Assembly: GCA_002049455.2 (NCBI GenBank)
Contig: KV918974.1
Span: forward strand, 62,001 to 126,000
DNA from: Porphyra umbilicalis
Taxonomy: Eukaryota; Rhodophyta; Bangiophyceae; Bangiales; Bangiaceae
DNA: 64,000 bases
Direction: 5' to 3'
Position numbers and translations under genes: made by a program. Position 1 is the first letter of the stretch, and the number at the start of each line of letters is the position of its first letter. Under the pieces are notes generated by a model. It did not search any database. It was not told where the DNA came from and worked only from the letters and a program-made list of their open reading frames with translations. Shown in pieces: positions 55,980 through 64,000 of this stretch.

Positions 55980-56519
55980 GTGGAAACGCCCGACGTGACG
56001 CTTGCGCCCTTTCAAGCCACGGCCGTCGACCCCCGTGGGGGCGGCGGCGGGTATGGCCGGCCGTCCCCGTCGCCGACGCCCGCGCCCGAGTCGTGTGGGG
56101 CCGGCAGCAGCTGGCGCACGTGCAGGAGTGACGGCTCTACGTGCCACCACCGCAAGTACGTCAAGTGGATGTCCCGCGGCGGGCGGTGCGGGTTTGGCAA
56201 CACCGAATGCAAGGACAGCACCACCTGCTCGGGCGGCCGCTGTGCTCGCAGCGGTGGCTCGTACAACGCGGGCGGCTTGTCCTCGTCGAGCAGCTCTGGA
56301 TCGTCCTCTTCGAGCAGCTCCGGCTCGTCCTCGTCCCCACGCAGCGGGGAGGTCGGCGCGTGCGGCGCCGGAAGCGATGGGCGGACGTGCAAGGGCGACG
56401 CCTCCAAGTGCTACGGCCGCAAGTGCGTGAAGTGGGTGTCCAAGGGCGGCCGGTGCGGGTATGGCAACACCAAGTCCCGGGGCAAGACGCGCTGCTTGTA
56501 CGGCATCTGCCGCCAGTAG
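55980..56519 (+). CDS. Protein with two Cys-rich modules, start unclear
   Basis: I do not recognise the family. The frame encodes two homologous modules of about 50 residues joined by a Ser/Gly-rich linker: CGAGSSWRTC...KYVKWMSRGGRCGFGN...CSGGRC and CGAGSDGRTC...KCVKWVSKGGRCGYGN...CLYGIC. The Cys spacing suggests disulfide-stabilised extracellular domains, but no signal peptide is visible. The frame is open from 55890 to the stop at 56519 without an ATG before the one inside module 1 (KWMSRGG). The given start is a GTG, so the true start is probably in an upstream exon, or the ORF is a fragment. It is divergent from and adjacent to the Fanzor-like relic, with only about 50 bp between their frames, so it could be cargo of the same element or the interrupted host gene. 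Confidence 0.5.
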   Translation: METPDVTLAPFQATAVDPRGGGGGYGRPSPSPTPAPESCGAGSSWRTCRSDGSTCHHRKYVKWMSRGGRCGFGNTECKDSTTCSGGRCARSGGSYNAGGLSSSSSSGSSSSSSSGSSSSPRSGEVGACGAGSDGRTCKGDASKCYGRKCVKWVSKGGRCGYGNTKSRGKTRCLYGICRQ

Positions 56520-57592
56520 AGGGCCCACTCTTGCATTGGCACCTCGTTGCGATGGCGCGCGCGTGCAGGGCACGGACGCCCACGCGCGGGTCACGGACCG
56601 CGCTACCCCGTGTGCGGATCCCGGTGGGCTGAGGTGGGTAGAGCCGGCGGTGGGGCCGCACGGGGGCACCTCAGACAATGGCGGTTGGAGAGGGGTCTGA
56701 CGGCTGTCTGCGTTGGGGTTATGACGGCGGCGGAGCGAGCGGGAAGGGCGGCAACAGCGCCCTTCTCTTGACTAGGACTTTTTAACACTTGTATTCCTGT
56801 TTCCCACTCGGCTTGCACCGGCCGCGCTGTGCACTGCCCCTTGCCCTCGCCGCGGGGTTACGGGCGGGTGCATGGCGCAAGGCCGCCCCCACAGCGAGCG
56901 AGCATCCAAACCATTGCACAGCGCGCCGCGCGGGTCCCGCCGCAGGCGGTTACCACGGCCGCGGCCGCCACCAGTGAACCGATTAAGGATGCCATTCTAT
57001 CGTGCACGCCAACCAGGAGACAAGCACAACAATGAAAGGTGCACACGTAAAGACAATACAGCACCTCCCATCAGGAATTGTTCAAAAAAGAACAGAAAAA
57101 GAGTAAAAGAACAGATACAGTGCGTTCTCTTCATAAGAGAATCGTTGACAAGAGAATATGGGTCGCGAGTCTTCCATTCCAGTCTGTGTAGGCCACTTTT
57201 TATTCATATTGAGCTGAATCAGAATTGTTGTGCACATGATCCTCCGAATCATGCTGAGGCCATCGTCGGGAAAGTGGTGCGCATACTAGACGTGTACTAA
57301 CACGCGTACTACGCTAAATTTCATGTACTACAAGCCCGATTGCCTTACTGGCATCAATTCGGAGCGGCGGCCGTGGGGGGGGGGCCGAACGCACGGCATC
57401 TGGGGGGGGGGGGGGTCCAGAACGTGGGCTACAAGTCCCACGTGCTGGCGCCTTGGGGTGCACCAGGTAAATCGGGCCAGATTCGTGGACTTGTGGCCCC
57501 TGCTGAAGCAGTCTACAAGTGACGCGCACACAAGGAAGTCGGGTGTGTCTTCGTCGTTTCGCAGCGTGCCAGGGCCAGTCAGGACGGTTTGT
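56520..57592. other. Intergenic region with a short dispersed repeat
   Basis: The 41 bp at 57224-57264 match 41031-41071 with three differences. Otherwise only short frames. A T-rich stretch at 56775-56800 and an A-rich stretch at 57040-57110 stand out from the GC-rich gene DNA. Confidence 0.4.
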
Positions 57593-57844
57593 CACACATC
57601 AATCTGTGTGGGACGTCCCTGGACTGCTAGAAGCCACCAGCGTTCAGCACGTAGAAGCAGCAGGTCTGGGGCTCACGCATCAATCTGTGTGGGGCGTCCC
57701 TGGACTGCCAGAAGCCACCAGCGTTCAGCACGTAGAAGCAGTAGGTCTGGGGGTCACACATCAATCTGTGTGGGGCGTCCCTGGACTGTCAGAAGCTACT
57801 AGCGTTCAGCACGTAGAAGCAGCAGCTCTGAGGGTCACGCATCA
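57593..57844 (+). repeat. 81-bp tandem repeat, three copies plus a partial one
   Basis: Units start at 57593, 57674, 57755 and (partial) 57836, each beginning CACRCATCA. The period is a multiple of three, and one frame is open through all copies, giving a 27-residue repeat (THQSVWGVPGLPEATSVQHV...). Whether it is translated is unknown. The 578-bp MITE begins 16 bp after it. Confidence 0.92.
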
Positions 57845-57860
57845 CTTTCTTTACTGCGAC

Positions 57861-58438
57861 TAGGGTTGTTATGTGAGCCTTGGGGCGCTCATAAGGGGCG
57901 CAGATAGGGCGCTAATAGGGCGCGATTTGGGCGCTTTTACGCCGTGCGCCCCCCACCTGCTGGGCGCTATTAGGGCGCTAGTTAACAGGTTTAGGATTGA
58001 CCAGTAGCTGGCCTCGATCCGGAATGCTGCCTCTGCAGGGCTCCTCAGAATCGAGCATTGCAAAACCGGTCATCTGGGGGGGGGGGTGCACTTTGACCAC
58101 GCCTTGCAACAACGCTGTCGAGGCGTTGTTGCAAGGCGTGGTCAAACTGCACCCCCCAGCCCAGATGACCTGTTATCCCCACCGCGGATACGCCCCCCTC
58201 TTGACTCGCTCCGTCGGCTGCTTCGGAAAGACCAGATGAGGTCAAGTCTCCTTGAATCTAGTCATTTACAAGAAATCGACTCCTCGATCTGGAAAAGCAT
58301 GGTGGGCTACAGCTGTATTTGATGGAAGGCTACCGAGGGCGCTTAGGGCGCTGGGGGCGCTGGTAGGCGCTGTTAAGGCGCTCATAGGGCGCTAATACGC
58401 ACAGCGCCCCCAAAATAGGGGCTCACTTAACAACCCTA
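57861..58438. mobile_element. Complete 578-bp hAT MITE rich in GGGCGCT
   Basis: Ends TAGGGTTGTTATGTGAGCC and (as complement) TAGGGTTGTTAAGTGAGCCC, flanked by a perfect 8-bp duplication ACTGCGAC (57853-57860 and 58439-58446). Repeated GGGCGCT units lie near both ends, in opposite orientation. A 103-bp hairpin occupies the middle. No coding sequence. Related to the element starting at 31061. Confidence 0.93.
58068..58170. repeat. 103-bp hairpin inside the 578-bp hAT MITE
   Basis: Left arm from GGTCATCTGG through TTTGACCACGCCTTGCAACA pairs with the right arm ending CCAGATGACC; the arms meet around TGTCGAG. Small length differences occur at a G/C run. It may be a separate foldback element nested in the MITE. 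Confidence 0.85.
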
Positions 58439-58963
58439 ACTGCGACCGGCCGGGTCCCAAACGCTTCATTGCTTCTGACACGTCCCTTAACCGAGACCTT
58501 CGCGACACGCATTGATCAAAGCTCCGAGAGGCACAACTGCCTTGCTCGGCTACCCCTCCCGCCCCACCAACACCCCAGCCCACCCCCCCGCCCTCCTTCC
58601 CCCCCCCTCCCCCCATCATTCGTCATCCGTCTGCTCTCCCGCATCGCTGACCGCGAATGCGTTCAAAAAAAAGCCGGCGGCGCGCAGCTCTGCAGTGGTG
58701 GATGGTACCTAGTTAGGCATGACAAGCAAGCCATGCCGTTCACAAAGGTCCTCCCAGTCATGATGCACTGCAACCCAGCCCACAATGTCGCTGACCTCCA
58801 CGATGTCCAGACGAGCCGCATTCCCACCGGACGGTACCGCCCATCGCAGTCGCTGACACCCGTAGTCCGTCAGTACACAACCCTCACGAGGTGCCGCTTC
58901 CTCTGCACGCCGAACCACCAGCCGCTTCCGTCTCCCAGTTCGGGACTGTACAACGAGCGCAGC
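58439..58963. other. 3' flank of the Plavaka-like transposase
   Basis: C-rich tracts at 58555-58615. The end of the minus-strand transposon should lie here, but no terminus was identified. Confidence 0.35.
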
Positions 58964-61900
58964 TTAACCATAGAGTTTGTTGCCACCGGGCCCGCGGTAC
59001 TGCAGCCAGTCATACCAAGGAGCGCCATGAAGGCTCGCTGCCGCACGAATGGTGTTGGCCACCCTGCCTCGCCCAGGGGCGGATGACTTGCAGTAGTATA
59101 CAGAGTCGCAATAGAGCAAGGAAGCACTGTCCTCCACCTCCAACACAGTACAGATCCCAGGCAATTTGCGCTTGCGCGCAAGCTGTGTCGCAGTACAGCG
59201 GTGGGAGAAGTGAAGAGGTCTGCTGCGGCGTCCAGCGTGTACTGGCGTTGCAGCCGAGCCTGCTGTGATTGGGCGCTCCTCTTCCTCCAGCAAAAAGGCA
59301 GCCACCTGCTGGTTCAACAGCAGCTGCTCAACGAACTGGTCACGCCTCTTGTTGGTGGCCTTGTACGCCGCTTTCACTGCCTTGTGCAGCGTCTCATTGT
59401 AGCCCGTGTTCCCGTCGAACAAATTTCCCCGCAGACGGAACTCGTCAAGTAGATGCACGGCAAGGCGGTGCAACTTCGTAGTATGCGACGGACAGAGCAA
59501 CGGCTGGTAGTAATCGATGAACCATTTCTGTGCCCGTTCAGCAACTGCCGCCGCTTGTGCGCCAGTGATCCCACCGCCAGTACACCTCTCAGCAAAGATC
59601 TCGTTCGTCACTGCCACCAGCTCACACACGGCCCTCGTCAGAAGCCGGTGGTCCGTCTCGTTCTGCGCGGAGCCAATGGTGGCGACGACGGCAAAGGGCA
59701 ATAACGGCAGAGCCCGTCGGTGCTCGCTACCCGTCATCGTTGCCTGCTTCGTAGCCTTGGGTACAAAATACCTACGCACGAGGGAGATAGAATGAAAGCC
59801 AGTACATGAAAGAGATAGCACACAACGCTAGCTTAAAAGGAATCGGGTACGAGTGTCAATCTCCGTGTCAGTATCGCTCGATAAGCTACTCAGCCGCGCG
59901 TCGCTGTCACCGATTGTTCACTACTCGTCACCCAATACAAAACACCTTCGTTCTCTATACTCTGGCGTACCCGGGGTGTATGTGCGGCACTCGTGCACGG
60001 CGTGAGGCATGCTTGAACCGCATGTTGATGGCGCGCTCGGAATTGGTGACTGTGCCGAGCCGTACATGGCCACCCGGCATAGCAATCTTCCGGAGGTACT
60101 CGGGTACCGCGTTTGCGACCATGCGGTTGATACCAACGTCCATGACCTGATCACACGCAGACCACAGCACAGTACCAACACGAACGGGTATGCACTTGCA
60201 ACGTGTCGTTAGTGAGCTGACACCCAGTACCAACACAAGCGGCCTGGCCTCCACAGGACGCAGTCGTAGTGCGGAGCATCCACAAACAGGACGATACCGA
60301 AAAGACGCACATACAGCATGAGAAGCATACGTGGAGGCGGTCAAACCCTGGCAAACGATACAGCATACGCGGGCCGTTACCAAGCCCCGCCCATGCAGCT
60401 ACAGCGGGAACCATGCTGTTCAAACTATGCGCCATCCCCGCCTCAGTACGCATCGCGCCAGCACCGCGAAAGTCACCCATCAGCACATTGCGCAGTTGCG
60501 CCCGCACAGTCTCGTGCACATCCCTTGGGGGAGCATTCGTGCCCGCCTCCGTACAGGAGCTGTCCCGCCCAACAGTACATGCCGTACAAGGGAAGAGGCA
60601 GCCGGACCCCTTCAGACACATGACTGCGCGCTCCTCGGGTTGGTCATATACGTACAGAAGAGCACGGGGAGAGACACGCACGCAGCCACCACCTGGAAGA
60701 TTGAGCCACGTCCCGTTATGACTTTCCAGCAGACCTGTCCGGAATAAAACATGTAGGATGCGCTGCAGCAACTCGGAACGTATTTCCTGGCCCTTCATGT
60801 TCTCGAGAAACTTGGCCTTTGCCTGCGGGATGTACGTCAGGGTGACCCACCGAACCTCATCTGTGTTGATGTTGATGACCCGCATCCGCAAAGGGTAGGC
60901 CGACACAGCGCCGCTGCTGCTCAGTACAGTCGAGTCGGAGTCCATATAGAACCCTAGCACACGCATTCCTGGATGTAAAGTACTGTCAACGTGCTCCTTT
61001 TGCCGCTTGTACATTTCTCCGTCCCATGCGTTGCACAGTACGGTGTCCGGTGCGGTCAGACTGGCGTCTGTACTAGCGTCCATCGACCCAGCATCATGTC
61101 CAGTAGACGAAGATGCCCCCCAGTGCAGGTCCTCGGGTTGGCACGCATCACCTCGTCTTGAGCGGCTTGTAATGAGTCTCTGAAGAAGAAGGTGTACTGG
61201 CGCCCGTCAATCTTCATGATGACCTTCCTCCAATTGAGCGGCGCAATGAGGGTCCGCTTGTAGCGGCGCACGGCGGCAATGAAGCGCCAGACCGTCTTGA
61301 AAGCATCCGTGAAAGGTCTTGTCGTGGCAGCTTCCGTGGCCGCTTCGACCTGCAGCGTGTAGTTGTACAGGGCCTTGAGCTCGCGCTGCGTCATCACCCC
61401 CCCGCTGCAAACAGTACAGGCATGGAAGAAGACGTGCTGGAGACCATCTCGCTGCCACGGCTCAACGCGACCACCCCCCAGCATAGGAAAAGCCATCGTA
61501 GACTGGTTTGCATCAGCAGAGCGCTCGTAGCGCGAAAAAAACGTCGTCACACAAGCGACGGTCAGGGTCACCGTCTTCTGTGTCCGAGCCACTATCAGAC
61601 GCTGACAATCGCCCACGACCTCGCGGCGAAGTGTCATCACCCGTGGCGCCCCACGCAGGTGTACGAGAACGCTCGCCAGACGCCTTCAGAGTACATCCGT
61701 CCTCCTGTGCAGTACAGCTTTCTCCAACAGTACAGTGCCACGAGCGCCGATGCCGACGCCGCCGCTGACCTCCATGCCGACCGTCAGCTTGGCGTGCAGG
61801 CCTTGCCTGGGTAGATGGTTGTCCTCGACGGGCATGACCACGACGGTGCTCACACATGAGCGTCCTGGCAAGCTCGAGAAAGACATCCGATGGGAGTGCT

Positions 61901-62169
61901 GCAACTGTCCCAACTGCCCCGACATGTCCGCCAGCAGGGCCAGTTGGGTGAGACGTGGCCGCGTCTTGATCGCCCAGCATAGGATCGTCGTCGTCCTGGC
62001 CAGGTAGTAAAGACCTGTCATCGTCGGTCTCGATACATCTTGTCTTGACAGGTACAGCCGTAGGATTGACGGGGGGCACGTCGTGGCAGTGCGACGCGTT
62101 GAAGTGCCGCGACTCGCCAACAGAAGAGCGCAGCATGCGGCCGCAACTCGCAACCTGACAGGGAAACAT
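58964..62169 (-). CDS. Plavaka/KDZ/CMC-like DNA transposase with introns and frame disruptions
   Basis: Large DDE transposase of the Plavaka/KDZ/CMC kind, assigned by pattern. The ATG at 62169 begins a C2H2-like finger (MFPCQVASCG...RHFNASHCH). Next comes PLNWRKVIMKIDGRQYTFFF with RDSLQAAQDEV, then (after a one-base frame break near 61135) NPEDLHWGAS, MRVLGFYMDSDSTVLSSSG with AYPLRMRV, a Cys cluster (CLFPCTACTVG), and PGFDRLHV. Two introns with canonical ends restore the reading: 60330-60147 (CAC|GTATGC...CAG|GTC) gives DRLHV-MDVGINRMVAN, and 59970-59772 (GG|GTACGC...TAG|G) gives IHPG-YFVPKATKQA. The last exon has FDGNTGYNETLHKAVKAAYK, the expected catalytic Glu region, and ends at 58964. The join between the first frame and the RRYKRTLIAP part (around 61500-61640) is unresolved and could be an intron or a frameshift. 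Probably a recently decayed autonomous element. Confidence 0.7.
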
Positions 62170-63735
62170 AGCCACAGTCGGGCGCGATTGGTCGTCACAT
62201 CAAAGGTCAGGACAGAGGCCAAAGCCAACGGATGGTGAAACGGTGCAGTGCGTCTAGCGACGCGTCCGACGGTGCGTGCTCGCGACCGGTGTGTACGCAC
62301 TACAGGTGTGTACTCGCGACAGGTGCGTACTCACGACAGCTGTGTTCTCACGACAGGTGGTGTGTACTCACGACAGTATTGATCCGTCCAGTTCATTGCT
62401 CCAGCACATTACAACCAATACACGAAGTGGTACCACTAAAAAATATGGTAGCCCCTCTCTCTAGTTATATAAATGCAATCAGCACAGTGCAGACAACAAT
62501 GTGTACCGCACCCGGCTGTACTCCTACCCAGGCTTAGTGCTGTCGATCACGTCCGGGGAGCCGTCTTTAGCTGACCCAGTCGAGGGTGTTCACGGTCAGT
62601 TGTCCGTAGCACACCTATCCAGCACTATTCTGCCAACACACGATCGAACAGCATTGGCCACAGCATGTCGTGCTGACACAGACTCGAGTGCTGATTGGTA
62701 CAGCGACGACAGTCAATGAGCTCGTCCGTACCCGGGAAGTGTACCCACGCGGGCCCTCTAACCAACACCGTCACAGCCGACACCCCGACGACCCCCTCCC
62801 CGTGTGCTGTTGCAGGCTGCTGCACGGCCTCGACGGAGCGGGCCCGCAGCGGGCTCGCAACGACGACTCGACTCAACGTTGCGCTCTTGATATCAAGGGA
62901 CGGGCGTCACCGTCATGGCCCGTGGACTGATGACTCGTGGGCTGCTCCCGTTCTCCCGCATCGTTCGCGGCTGTTCCCTCTTTCCCCTCCCCGTCTTGGC
63001 CTCACCCCTTCTGCCGTCACCCCCTTCCCCCTCCAGCCTGTAGTACAATGAATCGCGATCACCTCGGAGAGGAGGGAAGTACCGGCCGTCCTTGCCGCTC
63101 GTGCGTCACCCGCTATGGGACTCGAGGTCCAGGAAGTCAGGCCGACCGAAATGCCAAGACAAACAGGCACGGTTTACTTGCCGGCGACGACGGTGCCTCC
63201 CACCGTCGTCGCCCTTCGTCCTTAAAGGGCGAAAACCGCTGCGCGGGGACCGGGGCCACTAGTTGGCCCGGTCCCGCGCTGCCAAATACCTACGATGCAG
63301 ATAATTCCCTCCAATGCATGACACTACCCAATCTGGATTGACACGCCCCGCTGTCAGCACCGGACAATCCGACGAGCTCACCCAGACACGTGCGCCGCAG
63401 GCGCTCACACGCCGCAGTGGCACGCCACAAAGGCGACACACCACCGACCACCCGGCTTCCGAGCACCAACGCCCGCAGCCACGAGTACAATGCCTCTGGC
63501 GTAGTACTACATCCCATCCATCTGAAACTGCGGCTTCCGCGCCGCACGACGGAGGCCGCGCACAGCGCATTGGCGCGCGTAGCAGAAGCTCCGACAACCC
63601 GCCGAAGATGGTGCGACCGCCGGGGTCCCCGCAGCCCAGGGGAGAAGGCCGCGCCGTGGCGCACACTCGAGGCCAACGGCATCTGCAGTCGACGTCGGGA
63701 ATGCCCCAGGTGAGGTAGGCCAACATCGCCCGACC
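62170..63735. other. Upstream region of the Plavaka-like transposon and beyond
   Basis: Includes the short direct repeats at 62270-62375. A minus-strand CACTAAGCC starts at 62539 and could be a CACTA-type terminus, but no partner end was found. From about 62.9 kb composition becomes GC-rich again. No gene supported. Confidence 0.4.
62270..62375. repeat. Short direct repeats, possible transposon subterminal array
   Basis: About five imperfect copies of a 20-25 bp unit GGTGTGTACTCRCGACA lie just upstream of the transposase start. CMC/CACTA elements commonly carry such subterminal arrays as transposase-binding sites, so that role is inferred. Confidence 0.7.
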
Positions 63736-64000
63736 ATGGCGTCGGAAGACAAGGGCGCCGCCCTGCGCCCCTCAGGCAACACGACCGCCGATTGGGCCAC
63801 GCTTGATCCGGTGGCGCCGCCGCAGAGGACCGAAAATCTTGCAACGGCGCCGCCGCGCCCCAGCGCCGCGCCGGCGGAAGCACCCCGTCTTTGCCTCCGC
63901 CGCCGCCGCCCCCCAGGGGCGGCGCGCCCCCACGCCGAGGGCGTTGCGGCCCCCGACTTCCCCCTACGCCAGGGGGGAAGCGCGCCTCGCGGAGCCCGCG
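63736..64000 (+). CDS. Possible gene start running off the window
   Basis: An ATG at 63736 (MASEDKGAALRPSGNTTADW...) opens a frame that stays open to the window edge, in DNA that has returned to the GC-rich composition of the gene blocks. The first 40 residues have mixed composition; then it becomes Pro/Arg/Ala-rich. No domain is visible, and open frames are expected by chance in such DNA, so this is weak. Confidence 0.25.
   Translation, partial: MASEDKGAALRPSGNTTADWATLDPVAPPQRTENLATAPPRPSAAPAEAPRLCLRRRRPPGAARPHAEGVAAPDFPLRQGGSAPRGAR

Noticed and set aside
62531-62542. CACTA-like terminus (minus strand CACTAAGCC at 62539) for the Plavaka-like element
   Set aside because: No matching inverted end or 3-bp duplication was found on the other side, so a five-base match is not enough.

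Overview
The window looks like nuclear DNA of a GC-rich eukaryote with few introns. The best fit is a bangiophyte red alga (Porphyra/Pyropia type), which is an inference. Supporting signs are long single-exon genes (insulysin, P2C-type cation ATPase, CDC50), one NF-YC gene with a clear GT-AG intron, a plastid-type leader beginning MATPTAFV (Phe near the N-terminus, as in red algal and glaucophyte transit peptides), four-finger C2H2 and F-box/LRR proteins, and many eukaryotic DNA transposons. I saw no operon, Shine-Dalgarno site, CRISPR array, rRNA or tRNA.

Layout. 1-24.5 kb is a gene-bearing, extremely GC-rich block full of C/G homopolymers: a secreted LPMO-like copper enzyme (880-2181, minus), an insulysin-like M16 peptidase (5123-8776), a CDC50/LEM3 flippase subunit (10211-11392), a plastid-targeted membrane protein (12021-12868), a C2H2 zinc-finger factor (12939-14897, minus) and an F-box/LRR protein (19309-21491, minus). 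NF-YC lies at 27626-29003 (minus) and a large P2C-type cation ATPase at 47461-51273. These are housekeeping genes with no shared pathway. The flippase subunit and the cation pump both concern membranes, but CDC50 partners P4 ATPases, not this P2 pump.

Between and after the genes lie less GC-rich transposon islands: a Tc1/mariner-IS630-like transposase (33319-34862) and a decayed relative (52945-53240), an intact pogo/Tigger-like transposase (35930-37615), a hAT transposase with two in-frame stops (42314-44929), a Fanzor/TnpB-like nuclease relic (53776-55930) next to a two-module Cys-rich ORF, and an intron-containing Plavaka/KDZ/CMC-like transposase (58964-62169). Several non-autonomous elements have ends and target-site duplications that can be read directly: two copies of an 834/854-bp hAT family, a 578-bp hAT MITE, two 132-bp foldbacks at TA, and a pair of TTGCTGATCCCC elements at TA.

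A recurring oddity is that coding continuity of at least four genes changes frame exactly at runs of 8-16 C or G. This is most simply a homopolymer-length problem in the assembly. Those entries are given as the span of the inferred gene, with the frame breaks stated.
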